In this document: piece by piece, positions 35,568-45,105 of the stretch
How positions within the stretch are numbered: position 1 is the first letter of the stretch
Layout: each line of letters starts with the position of its first letter
Source: G965197555 sp965197555
GTDB taxonomy: Bacteria > Chloroflexota > Dehalococcoidia > Lucifugimonadales > UBA3495
Direction: 5' to 3'
Assembly: GCA_965197555.1 (NCBI GenBank)
Contig: OZ240213.1
Location: 992,001 to 1,056,000, forward strand
DNA: 64,000 bases
Notes under the pieces: model-generated
What the model was told of the DNA's origin: nothing
Seen by the model: only the letters and a program-made list of their open reading frames with translations
Databases searched by the model: none
Program-made: the position numbers and the translations under genes

Positions 35568-38304
35568 AGTAGTGAGCATTTGCGTCCAGCTCGGCGTCGG
35601 CGTCGGCGTCGACGTCGACGGTGAACCGCACTAATCCCGACTCTATGGTGTCCGGGTTGGTCAAGGTGTACTCCAAGGCCTTGGGAAAGCCCAATTCTTC
35701 GTTCCATACCGACACCGTAAGGTCTTCCTTATCTGTACCACTTTGAAAGTACAGGTCGATACTTCCCAAGAGGTAGTCGTCCGTGTTCCCGCCCGTAGAG
35801 AAGCCCTGAGCTTGGTCGCTAGACAAGTCGGCATCGACACCAACACTGGTGTCGGTATCTTGGCCGATGTTGCTCACAAACACGGGCACGAGCGGGAGGG
35901 GCGGCGGGGGGGCCGGCGAGGCGCTGACCTCGGCCGATGCGCTGTCCTCGTGGTTGTCCTTCGCATATATCTGGAAGGTGTAAGTTATCCCGTTGGTCAG
36001 GTCTGAAACAGTGTATTTGAGCTTGCCCGGTTCGCTGGTGGAGTCGATGTTGGCGTGCTCTATGTCGTTCCAACTTCCGAACGTGCCGTCGCCCTCTTTC
36101 TGCCGGTACCGATAGCGTTCGATCGAAGAGTCGTTCGGGTCGACCCATGACAGCGTCACCTCCCGGTCAATTCCCCGCGCGGTCAGATTGGCTGGCGTGG
36201 CCGCCGCGGCATCCTCGGGCGTGGCTGTCACGCTATCCGAGACCGGCCCGGGGCCGCCACTGTCCACCGGCCGGACCCAGAAGGTGTACTCCACGTCATT
36301 ATCCAGCCCGGTCACCGTGTAAGACATGGTCCCCGAATTGCTGGCGGGAACGGGGATGTCTGTCCATTCGGGGATGCTGTACACGTAAGCGGCGCCCTTG
36401 TCGCTTGCGAACCCGGGTGCCCCGACTATGAATCTACCGCCGCCCGCCGCTACGGAATATCCGACGTTATCGCCCGCGGCGGCGTCGGAGGCAGTCAACT
36501 GGACCGTCTCGTTGGCCGTTGCCCAGCCCCCGCTGGGCTTGGTGAACAGGTAAACCGAGCCGGAGTCATCGTCGTCGTCGTCTTCGTCCACCGGCGCTCC
36601 AACCACAATAGTATCGCCGTCCACCGCGACCGCAAACCCGAAAGCATCGTCGTCATCGGCGTCCGAAGCGGTGAGCCTGGCGACCTGGGTCCACACGTTG
36701 TTGTTCTTGGTGAATACGAAAGCCGCGCCGTGTTGAGGGGAGCCCTCCGCGCCACCGTCCCAGTTGTCGGCTCCGACCACGATAGTGTTGCCATCAATCG
36801 CTACCGCACTGCCGAACGCATCGCCGACTTCGCGGCTGGAAGCGGTGAGCCTGTCGACGCGGGTCCAATCGCCCTGGGAATTCTTGGTGAACACGTAAGC
36901 CGCGCCACGGGTAAAATCTTCCCCCCAAGCCCCTACAACGATGGTGCCGTCGTGCACCGCTACTGAACTGCCGAAACGGTTGCCAAGGTTGCCGATGCCG
37001 ACATTGGCGCCGGGGTCCAATGCGGCCTCCTCGCTCCAAACACCTGAATCCTGATTATCGGAATCCCTGGTATATACAAAGGCCTTACCGGCGTCTCCTA
37101 AGTTGTTGATCTCTATTCCGCGGGCGCCGGCAACAGCAATGCCGTCGTCTATCGCCACTGAAGTCCCGAGATAGTCATTGTCCTCATCACCGGTCTCCGT
37201 GAACTTTATGGCCCATGAGTTGCTTATTCCACCCTTGGCAGCGATGATAACCTTACCTGGATCGGTGACCTCGTAGTACGACGGTGCTCCAACCACGGCC
37301 GTACGGCTGGCGATCGCTACCGACTCTCCGAGCCGGCCGTTTTCCTGCGGGTCACTTACCGCCAGGAACTCATCGTAGCTCCACCCACTGGAACCACTGC
37401 TGTAGGCGTGCGCCCATCCGCCGTCAGTAATAGAGTCGTTTGAGTTGTTCAGAGATTCTTGGAGGGGCGCTCCAACCACCGCCCTGTCCCCGTCAATCCC
37501 CACGGATTGTCCGAACCTGTCGCCTGACTGAATGGCGACTGAACTATTACTGGAATGACTGGGATCGACCAGCTTGACCATCGGCTCCATCCACAACACC
37601 CGGTAGCCGGTGATCGAGGAGTTGTTGGGGTCGTTCCAGGAAAGGGTAACCTGGCCGTCGCCCACCGCGGCCGTGAGGTTCGCCGGGGCGGCCATGGTGA
37701 GGATCTCCCCTTTGACTTTGATTTTTATCCTAGCGTTATTAGGCGTACCCCAATTGCCGGTCGAGCCCGTGGCCCTCACGTGGCGATCATTGGCGATGCT
37801 CCACCCTGCGTAGGCGCCAGAATCTTCCTGGGTGCGATCCGTAAGGTTCCATTGAGGTTGAGTTGGATTGAGCCCGACAGCGAAAGTCATGTGCACGAAG
37901 TAGGTGGTTTCTGCGCTGAGACTGGAGTTGGCAGGGGCGGTGAACGTCCGGAGTCCTGTCCCTAGATTGTTCGGGTTGGTCAAGGTATATAGGACCGTGT
38001 CGCTAGGGTCTTGCCCGTCGGCCCCCCTCACCGAAACCGTCAGGGTTCCACTAGCTGGAGCCGTGTGTACCTGCAATTCGATACTGGTCAAGACGTAACC
38101 CAGCGTATTGTTGCCGGTGGTGAACCCCTGAGCATGGTCGTCGGCGCCTACGGGTGTCCCACCGAAGCCACTTTGGCCGGTGTTGCTCACCAGCACGATC
38201 ACTGCGGCATCGGACGGCGCCGGAGAGCCGAGCAGCAGCGCGGCGGCGAGGATTGCGCCGATGATTGTCAGCCGCTGGAAAGTTCTTATATGGATTGCCC
38301 TCAT
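35568..38304 (-). CDS. N-terminal segment: signal peptide, anchor-type beta domain, propeller 1, Fn3
   Basis: This is the only segment with a natural start: the ATG at 38304 with AGGA six bases upstream. Residues 1-33 form a Sec signal peptide (TIIGAILAAALLLGSPAPSDA). Residues about 36-200 form a beta-sandwich domain with AQGFTTG and YFVHMTF motifs. Residues 205-237 are the first half of an Fn3, 240-645 are propeller 1, 646-697 are the second Fn3 half and about 702-800 a complete Fn3. From about 808 a second anchor-type domain begins and is cut by the IS. The truncated frame now ends at TGA made by the IS junction, giving a secreted 912-residue product with no membrane anchor. Confidence 0.85.
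36370..37587 (-). other. Propeller 1 (seven FG-GAP blades) nested in Fn3
   Basis: Seven blade cores can be read: FGQSVGI, LGESVAI, LGTSVAI, FGSSVAV, FGSAVAI, FGFAVAV and VGYSVAA. They lie between ITGYRVLWM and PEWTDIPV. This propeller is the most diverged of the five. Confidence 0.75.
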
Positions 38305-38575
38305 ATAACGTCCTGGTCGTCGGCACCGGATGCGGTTAGCTTGGCCGCCAAGGTCCTCCTACCGAATTCCAAACCCCTGATAAACACGCCAGCCGTACCG
38401 GAATCGTCGCCCCGGCGGTGCTATCACCGCGGTATCTCCGTCCACCGCTACGGTATACTCGGATTCATTGTACTGAGTTGGGAAGTCGGCCGTCAGCTTT
38501 GCACACTTCGCAAGCTTCCATAGCTGGTAGTTGGTTATGTATGGCGAGTCGGCGGTAGGATCGCAACAACAGCGG
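38305..38575 (-). pseudogene. Relic of a sixth Fn3-propeller module
   Basis: The minus strand encodes the first half of an Fn3 and a propeller blade: DPTADSPYITNYQLWK, then AKCAKLTADFP, then YTVAVDGDTAVIAPPG. The frame then shifts and continues as GDDSGTAGVFIRGLEF and LAAKLTASGADDQDV, stopping next to the giant gene's ATG. This is a decayed fragment of the same module type in the same orientation, probably left by recombination between repeats. Confidence 0.7.
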
Positions 38576-38727
38576 AGAGATGAGCAGCAGGCCACCCAAC
38601 CATGGCGCGGGCTTATCGCTGCCACCCGGTCCGGCCTTGGTAGACCTGCCTCCACCCTGGCGGTGACCCGTGGGAGCCGATGCCCAAAACCCTGATGACT
38701 TTTGAACCATCTCCGTCAGACGACGCC

Positions 38728-39848
38728 TCATAGCACCCTCCACCAGGGCGCAGCAAGCACATCCGGTGCCAGCCATTCCAGGGTATTGCCAGCGTGGAGC
38801 AACAGGCCTGCCCTGGCCCTATCGCCATATTCGGCCCGGAAGGTAGTCGGAGGCGATGGTGGACCCGGATTTGATCTCGATGGCTCCAATGCTTTGGCCA
38901 ATTTGGTAAAACAGATCGCACTCCAGGCCCCGAGCATCGCGGAAGAAGGATAGGTTGGGTTGTTGTCCCCGGTTGAAACGGTGCTTGAGCGCATCTGCGA
39001 TAAATGCATTCTCGAAGAGCGCTCCGCGCAGGGGATGGGTGGCGATCTGATCGGCATGTTCGATGCCAAGGAGGTAGCTGGCCAGGCCAACGTCGTAGAA
39101 GTAGAGCTTTGGAGATCTGACCAGACGCTTGCGGATGTTGGCGTGGAAGGGCGGTAGCTCGAAGACGATGTAGCTGGTTTCCAGCACCGTGAGCCAGCCC
39201 CGCGCCATCGTGTGGGAGACCCCTGAGTCCGCGCCCAGAGAGGAGAGGTTGGCCAACTGCCCAACCCGCCCGGCGCACAGGCGGACGAAGAGCCGGAAGC
39301 TGGAGAGGTTGCGAATCTCGCCTATCCGGCGCACATCGCGCTCGACGTAGGTCTCGAAGCAATCCCCTAGGGCCTGGCGTGCATCAAGTCCCTGATCGTG
39401 GATGCGTGGGTAGAACCCCGAGAAGAGGATGTCGTTCAAATTATCGCTAGTGCCCGTTCGCTGCCGCTCCCCCAAGGAGAAGGGTAGCAGCTTGAGCAGC
39501 GCTGTCCGGCCTGCCAAAGACTGACTGGTGGCATCGGAGAGCCTGAACTGCTCGCTGCCAGTGAGCGTGAAGAGACCGTTCCGCCCTCTCTCGTCGGCGA
39601 GGACCTGGAGGTAGGACAACAGGGCTGGAACATGCTGAATCTCATCCAGGATGGCTCCCTCGTCGAACTGTGAGAGGAAGGCTCGCGGGTCGGATTCGGC
39701 GAACGCCCGTTGGTCCGGCGCTTCCAGGTTGGCATACGCTAGACTGGGGAAGGCTGCGCGGCACAGGGTGGTCTTCCCGGACTGGCGCAGCCCGGTCACG
39801 GTCACGAAGGGGTTTGGTCAGACGGGGCGTGATGTCACGGTCTATCAT
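38728..39848 (-). pseudogene. DUF4143/AAA_14-type ATPase, frameshifted at both ends
   Basis: The family start MIDRDITPRLTKP begins at 39848, but the P-loop region is in another frame (VTVTGLRQSGKTTL), so a deletion or frameshift lies near 39,815. The centre is intact: Walker A GLRQSGKTTL, Walker B-like AILDEIQHVPALL, LTGSEQF, and the DUF4143 region FETYVERDVRRIGEI to AIEIKSGSTIASDY. A second frameshift near 38,825 moves the conserved end GLLLHAGNTLEWLAPDVL..PWWRVL into a third frame ending at 38728. The longest single frame is 38819-39805, starting at a GTG inside the P-loop strand. Such ATPases are common in mobile or toxin-like contexts; their exact role is unknown. Confidence 0.75.
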
Positions 39849-39960
39849 GGGAACCAAGACACCAGAATTAGTGCTCATATTGCAAGTAGCACTTTCAGTC
39901 GGTCCAATCCTTTCGTGGGTCTAGCGACATAGGTCAACCAGTCCGGCTCCAATATTCCCC

Positions 39961-40389
39961 TCACTCCAAAAGCAGGGGCAACTGAAGCCGGACCATCCTG
40001 TCAGGGATTCCGAAGTGCTCCGCTATCTCCCACGACTCGGTGAGGCGAGCCTCCAGCGCCTTCTCCACGTCCATGAGCATGGCGCAGGCGAAGTCGTTGG
40101 CCTCCCGCTCGATCCGACCGCCAAAACTGGTGTGCTTGTATATCGAGAGGTGGTTGCCGGGGTGCAGGAACCAGTGCCATATGGAGTGGGCGATCATTCA
40201 CCGCCTCTCGTCAGGCTCCAGGTCTTCGGCGATGCACATGTAACGGTCGATGCGCATCTCTTCCTGAGCCCGCAAAGCCCACGGGATGACCTCGAATCCC
40301 AGCTTGTTGGCCAGCCTCTCGGCGTCCACCTGCCCGCGCAGCCCCAGCTTGCGCCGGAACGCCACGGCCCTCCGCTGCGCCTTGTTCAT
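39961..40389 (-). pseudogene. ImmA/IrrE-type metallopeptidase, nonsense codon and lost active site
   Basis: The frame runs from the ATG at 40389 through an in-frame TGA at 40198-40200 to the stop at 39961. The N-terminal part (QVDAERLANKLGFEVIPW) and C-terminal EREANDFACAMLMD match ImmA/IrrE peptidases. The zinc motif HExxH reads HSIWH, so the catalytic Glu is lost. The TGA replaces the residue just before the IAH helix, usually an aromatic or Trp. The sequence TGAATG would allow restart, but without the active-site Glu the product would be inactive. It begins 8 bases after the XRE regulator stop, the usual regulator-peptidase pairing in integrative elements. Confidence 0.7.
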
Positions 40390-40397
40390 TCCTGAGC

Positions 40398-40811
40398 TTA
40401 CGTTCTCCTTCGTCGCTCTCGTACAAACCGGATGAACTCCATGATCGACTCCACGTCTTCCGTGGGCAAGCCCGAGATGGCATTGCTGAAGGAAACATCG
40501 GCCTCCTTGAGGAGCTCAGCCTCCACCACGTCCCGGCCCAGAACCCAATCGGTGCTCACCTCGCAACGGTAGGCCAGCTCCACCAAGTGCTCACGGGAGG
40601 GCTTCATCTTCCCCGCCTCCCAGCACCAGACGGCGTGGGGGCTGACTCCGACCAGCTTGCTCACCTGGGCCTGGGTTAGCCCCACCTTCTTCCTGGCCTC
40701 TCTGATGCGGGCGCCGATGTTCTGCCACTTGTAGGCCCTGTCTTTCGCCCTCAAAGGACGACCCCGCCGAGGACGAAGACTGATGCAGTCCACCCACTCG
40801 CTGACCGTCAT
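40398..40811 (-). CDS. XRE-family helix-turn-helix transcriptional regulator
   Basis: This regulator has about 137 residues. The Cro/cI-type HTH is IGARIREARKKVGLTQAQVSKLVGVSPHAVWCWEAGKMKPS, with a basic N-terminal arm (RPRRGRPLRAKDRAYKW) and an acidic helical tail. In ImmR/ImmA-type systems such a repressor is cleaved by the partner peptidase, which here is the decayed gene just downstream. The ATG at 40811 is the most plausible start, though it overlaps the 5' end of the divergent PP-loop gene by 29 bases, so one of the two starts is probably wrong. Among the genes of this decayed block it appears intact. Confidence 0.75.
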   Translation of the reverse strand: MTVSEWVDCISLRPRRGRPLRAKDRAYKWQNIGARIREARKKVGLTQAQVSKLVGVSPHAVWCWEAGKMKPSREHLVELAYRCEVSTDWVLGRDVVEAELLKEADVSFSNAISGLPTEDVESIMEFIRFVRERRRRT

Positions 40812-41544
40812 CAGCCTGGGAGGAGGCGTCCAGTCCTCGGTCATGGCCCTCATGGCAAGCGGGGGCGCGTTCGGCCAACTGCCGGACTGCGCCATCTTCG
40901 CCGACACCCACTGGGAGCCTCCCACCATCTACACCCACCTGCACTGGCTGTCCAGGAATCTGAGCTTTCCCCTGTACGTCGTGGACAACGGGCGCAGCCT
41001 GCGAGAGGACGCCAAAGCCCTCACCAACCACTTCGGCAACCGGAGCTTCCTGGACCTTCCCGTCTATCTGAAGGGACGAGATGGGGAGAGTGACGGGATG
41101 GGGCGGCGGCAGTGTACTGAGCACTACAAGATCGCGCCCGTGCGCTGGAAGATGCGCGAGTTGCTAGGACTCAGCAAGGGGACAGCGCGTCCCCACCGGC
41201 ATCGCTGTCGAGCTGTGGCTAGGTATCTCCACCGACGAGGCTATTCGCATGAGGCCGTCCCGCGACGGGTGAATACGCAACCGCTACCCCCCATCGAGGC
41301 CGGGATGTCCAGGAGGGACTGCATGGAGTTGTGGAAGGCACGATACGACCGGTCGCTGGAGCGCTGGGCCTGCATCGGCTGCCCCTACCAGTCCCGCCAG
41401 AGGTGCGCCGAGACGAAGCGCCGGTGGCCTAAGCTGTTCGCCGAGGTGGTGGAGATCGACTCCAACCTACGGGGCAGGCTGGCCTTCACCAAGGAACCCT
41501 ACCTCCATCCCCTACGTCACCGTCTATGCTCAGTCATAGCGTAA
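40783..41544 (+). pseudogene. PAPS reductase/adenine-nucleotide alpha-hydrolase-like (PP-loop) gene, frameshifted
   Basis: The N-terminal PP-loop SLGGGVQSSVMALMA, CAIFADTHWEP, GMGRRQCTEHYKI, and the C-terminal SRRDCMELW and ACIGCPYQS with Cys pairs match phage/island-associated PAPS reductase-like proteins. Between about 41,182 and 41,290 the meaningful sequence (TGIAVELWLGISTDEAIRM) is in the +1 frame, and the original frame then resumes at PPIEAG. This indicates a one-base insertion followed by a one-base loss. The shifted stretch also contains a TGA (41270-41272) where the family has Trp (PSRDG-W-IRNRY). The C-terminus appears shortened. The single 253-codon frame is therefore not a functional protein. 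Confidence 0.72.
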
Positions 41545-42031
41545 AGCCCCAACTGATCACGGCGGGGTCATTAGCCAAGAAAAACTCTTTGGGCACCCTG
41601 TATCGTAGGCAGCTAAGTAGAACGAAGAAACCTAAGAAGAGCGTGATAACAATAGCTGGTTATTCTATCGAGGGCGGAAGTGTAGCCTGTCAAGTCTTTG
41701 AACGTAAAATGACCCTCCATCCAATGGCCTCGGCAAGGAGAGGAGAAGAAGGGCATAAAGCAACCCAAGGGATCGGGGCTTGTAGTGGTGCCAGAAATGC
41801 CCGACATGGTCACTCAAAGGGAATTCGACGCTGCTCAAAGAAAAGCCACCCCAAGGCAAGAGCCTGTCGTGGCAGCCGCTCATAGGTACGTGGAGGAATG
41901 ATCAATTGCGCTCTGGGCTGAGCGCCTTGGATGAAGTATAGAGGCTTCGGGCCAAGGGCCAGCTACCTCGATGGGCCCGTCGTCTGTGGTTGGAGTAGGG
42001 ATGTTAGTTGTGCGGTAGCAGTGTAGTTGAG
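41545..42031. other. Gap without recognisable gene between decayed island and hsdR
   Basis: About 490 bases follow the PP-loop remnant. A plus-strand frame of 119 codons (41526-41885) is Lys/Arg/Ser-rich with no family motif, and another short plus frame reads LVVVPEMPDMVTQREFDAAQ. Neither has a good start, so this is probably decayed sequence. Confidence 0.5.
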
Positions 42032-45000
42032 CTAGACGTTGGTAAGCTCGAGACCCTTGTTGTAGGTCTCGGCGAAGACCGTTTCCGACAACCATTTGCG
42101 GAATGCTTCGTTGTCACTAAATTGTTTGAACAGCTCGGCATGATCGGAAAGCAACTCTGTTACCGCACGTTCCAGCGCCTTGTCATGCTCGATGCGGGCG
42201 TTCTGCTTGTCAGAGTTCTTAATCGCGTTTTGGTAGGCTTTGTCAGCAGAGACCTTCTCCGGTAGCTCTTCTGCTATGACCTTCCTAATCTTGTCTTCGT
42301 CCTTCCATTCAATGTTGCCGAACAGATCGTTAAACGTCTGCAGTATATTGCTTAGATGGTCTACTTCGGGTTCGGGTTTGTGGCCACCGCCACTGGTCGG
42401 CACCGGACCTATCTCCGCATCCTCGTCGGCCATCGCAATCTCCATAGTGGCTTGAACTTCAACACGGTAGCTGTCCATATCGATGGCTTCAAGGATGCCC
42501 TTGGAAAGGTCCTCTTCCACAGGAGCCGGCAACTTGGGTATAAGGAAGTTCAAGAAAATCGAAAGTTTCTCCCACTCTGCGCTGGCATAGGGCAGGATTG
42601 GGGCGAGGAATCCGTAGGTGCGCACAAAGGCTTTGGCATTGCCTTTGAAGTCGACCTGTCCATCCTCGTCCAGCTCGGATCTGTAAACTGCCACGCAGGC
42701 ATCTAGGATCGGATCGAGCTTGTCGCGTTGCACTCCGTTCAAGCAGAGTGCAACCAGCTCTTCTACCTGGTCCCAATCGTACGCCTGATACCCATCCAGA
42801 GTAGCCTTTAGGTCGTGCAGCTTGTCCGGGTCGGTCTCTTCACTCAGGAGGGTGGTTCGATAATAAGGATCGAAAGACTCTTTGATGCCATTCGGGTCGT
42901 TCATGAAGTCTAGGACGAAGGTGTCATGTTTCTGGGGGTGCGCCCGATTTAACCGTGATAGGGTCTGCACGGCTTTGATGCTCGAAAGCACCTTGTCGAC
43001 ATACATAGTGTGCAGGAGTGGTTCATCATAGCCGGTCTGGAACTTGTCGGCGCAAATCAGGAATCTGTACGGGTCGTCTTGTATCTTGTCGGCGATCTGG
43101 TTAGACGGGAATCCATTGAGTGAAGCCTCGGTGACCTTATGTCCGCTGTATTCATGCTCGCCGGAAAAGGCGACAATGGCACGGTAGGGACTATCCCGTT
43201 CGCCCAGGTACTCTTGGAAGGCGTGATAGTACTGTATCGCCCGCTCGATGCCGTTGGTTACCACCATGCTCCGAGCTTGGCCGCCGATCTTACGGCGCGC
43301 GCTGACCTGTTCGTGGAAGTGGTCAACCATGATCTCCGCTTTCTGGCGGATGGCATGCTCGTTTGATTCGACATATCGTCGAAGTTTCTTCTGGGCCCGC
43401 TTGGTGTCGAAGAGAGGATCGTCTTCTACCGTCTTGGTGAGCCGGTAATAACTGTCCACAGTGGTGTAATGCTGTAGTACGTCCAGGATGAATCCTTCCT
43501 GAATCGCCTGCTTCATCGTGTAGCTGTGAAATGGAACATGACTAGTCTGTTCACCCTTGGCCACGGGCTCCCCGAAGATCTCCAGTGTCTTGTTCTTCGG
43601 CGTTGCAGTAAAAGCGAAGTAGCTGGCATTGGCCAGCAGCTTCTTGGACTCGATTAGTTGGTTGATCTTGTCTTCGGTCGTCTCTTCGTCCATGAAGGAG
43701 CCCGCCTCCCCCAGCGCCATGGAGACAGCGGCTGAGGTCCGGCCACCCTGGCTGGAATGGGCTTCGTCTATGATGATGGCGAAGTTTCGGCCCCGGTGTT
43801 CATCGCTGATTTCGTCGAGAATGAAAGGGAATTTCTGGATTGTAGTTATGACGATCTTCTTGCCCGACTTGAGGAAAGCTCTGAGATCACCGGATCGCTG
43901 TGCGTGTCCCACGGTAGAGGAAACCTGGGCGAACTGCTTTACAGTGTCCCGAATCTGCTTGTCCAGCACTCGGCGGTCGGTAACAACGATAATGGAGTCA
44001 ATGGCAGGGGCACCGTCGTTCTTCAAAGCGATTAGCTGGTGGGCCAGCCAGGCGATGGAGTTGGACTTCCCGCTTCCCGCTGAGTGTTGAATCAGATAGC
44101 GCGCGCCTATTCCCCTGACGGGGACGTCAGCCAATAACTTGCGCACCACGTCGAGCTGGTGGTAGCGGGGCCAGATCTGGTCTCGCTTCTTCCGCCCGGT
44201 CTTCTCGTCTTTGGACTCGACGATCTGGGCATAGTTTTCGATTATGTTGGTGAGGCCGCCGCGAGTAAGCACCTGCTTCCATAGGTAGTCGGTCTTCAGC
44301 CCGTTCGGGTTAGGAGGATTGCCCGCACCATCGCTCCATCCCTTGTTGAAGGGCAGGAACCAAGAGGCCTTCCCCTTCAAATGGGTGCAGAAGCGCACCT
44401 CGTGGTCATCGACAGCGAAGTGGACCAAGCAGCGCCCAAACTCGAAGAGCTTTTCGCGAGGGTTGCGGTCTTCCCTGTACTGCTTCACGGCGTCCCACAC
44501 CGTCTGCTTAGTGAGGCTATTCTTGAGCTCGAACGTAGCAACCGGCAGGCCATTGATGAACAAGCACAGGTCCAGGGCAAGCTGGGCTTGGTCCCGGCTG
44601 TAGTGGAGCTGCCTCGTCACGCTGAACCGGTTCTGCCCGTACTGGACCCGGGCCTTCTCGTTCCCCGGCGAAGGCGCACCGAAAAAGAGATCCACCTGGT
44701 GCGGCCCGTGCTTGACGCCCTTGCGTAGCATGTCAATGGTCCCTCGCTTTGCGACCTCCCCTTGCAGCCGGGCCATGAACTTGCGCCGGGTTGGGCTGTC
44801 CTGGCCCAGGTCCAGCGACTCGGCGGCTACGGGCTGGGTGTCGTGAAGGAAGGCGGAGAGTTGGACCAGGTCTACGCAGTACTCCCGGTCGTAATCTTGT
44901 GGGTCTCCGCCGATCCAGCCTACGCCGTAATTGGCCGGACGTTCCGCCACACCGCCTCCTTGGGCGGGCTCACACGCGTGGCCCGCCATGGCAATACAGA

Positions 45001-45040
45001 CGAGCCGTTCAAGGCCCTTCTCAGTGGTGTCTGTGGTCAT
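42032..45040 (-). CDS. hsdR: Type I restriction enzyme R subunit
   Basis: This is the roughly 1,000-residue motor/nuclease subunit. The N-terminal endonuclease is PD-(D/E)xK type (LDLCLFINGLPVATFELKNS, about residues 157-175). The translocase has Walker A QHSAGSGKSNSIAW (about residues 318-331), the DEAH box IIDEAHSSQGG, motif III FTATPKNKT, and later motifs CADKFQTGYDEP and QTLSRLNR. It cleaves unmethylated DNA at a distance after ATP-driven translocation together with HsdM and HsdS. ATG 45040 with AAGGA upstream is preferred over ATG 45058. A diverged second copy of its first 30 codons lies at 45812-45915. Confidence 0.93.
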   Translation of the reverse strand: MTTDTTEKGLERLVCIAMAGHACEPAQGGGVAERPANYGVGWIGGDPQDYDREYCVDLVQLSAFLHDTQPVAAESLDLGQDSPTRRKFMARLQGEVAKRGTIDMLRKGVKHGPHQVDLFFGAPSPGNEKARVQYGQNRFSVTRQLHYSRDQAQLALDLCLFINGLPVATFELKNSLTKQTVWDAVKQYREDRNPREKLFEFGRCLVHFAVDDHEVRFCTHLKGKASWFLPFNKGWSDGAGNPPNPNGLKTDYLWKQVLTRGGLTNIIENYAQIVESKDEKTGRKKRDQIWPRYHQLDVVRKLLADVPVRGIGARYLIQHSAGSGKSNSIAWLAHQLIALKNDGAPAIDSIIVVTDRRVLDKQIRDTVKQFAQVSSTVGHAQRSGDLRAFLKSGKKIVITTIQKFPFILDEISDEHRGRNFAIIIDEAHSSQGGRTSAAVSMALGEAGSFMDEETTEDKINQLIESKKLLANASYFAFTATPKNKTLEIFGEPVAKGEQTSHVPFHSYTMKQAIQEGFILDVLQHYTTVDSYYRLTKTVEDDPLFDTKRAQKKLRRYVESNEHAIRQKAEIMVDHFHEQVSARRKIGGQARSMVVTNGIERAIQYYHAFQEYLGERDSPYRAIVAFSGEHEYSGHKVTEASLNGFPSNQIADKIQDDPYRFLICADKFQTGYDEPLLHTMYVDKVLSSIKAVQTLSRLNRAHPQKHDTFVLDFMNDPNGIKESFDPYYRTTLLSEETDPDKLHDLKATLDGYQAYDWDQVEELVALCLNGVQRDKLDPILDACVAVYRSELDEDGQVDFKGNAKAFVRTYGFLAPILPYASAEWEKLSIFLNFLIPKLPAPVEEDLSKGILEAIDMDSYRVEVQATMEIAMADEDAEIGPVPTSGGGHKPEPEVDHLSNILQTFNDLFGNIEWKDEDKIRKVIAEELPEKVSADKAYQNAIKNSDKQNARIEHDKALERAVTELLSDHAELFKQFSDNEAFRKWLSETVFAETYNKGLELTNV

Positions 45041-45105
45041 CTTCCTTTTTCCATGCATCTATACCCAACAGCGAGGCGGAGGAGTGAGTGAAATGGCGCT
45101 TCCCA

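Larger units (their letters stand above)
24112..38304 (-). pseudogene. Giant Fn3/FG-GAP/cadherin surface protein gene, interrupted by IS and amber codon
   Basis: This is a single reading frame of about 4,180 codons once the IS element (33919-35567) and one 4-bp target duplicate are removed and the TAG at 26878-26880 is read through. The predicted protein is Sec-exported and membrane-anchored. It has a signal peptide, a beta-sandwich anchor-type domain, many Fn3 domains, five 7-bladed FG-GAP propellers, two cadherin-like domains, a final Fn3, a Pro/Thr-rich stalk, one C-terminal transmembrane helix and a basic cytoplasmic tail. Restoring the frame gives continuous homology across both breaks. 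Expected roles are adhesion or cell-cell contact; this is inference. The three surviving segments are listed separately. Confidence 0.85.

Noticed and set aside
39642..39878. Separate small gene at the start of the DUF4143 ATPase
   Set aside because: Its first 13 residues are the ATPase family's own N-terminus, out of frame with the rest; it is part of the broken gene.
41526..41885. 119-codon plus-strand frame after the PP-loop remnant
   Set aside because: Basic, low-information sequence, overlapping the end of the remnant, no start signal; probably decayed DNA.
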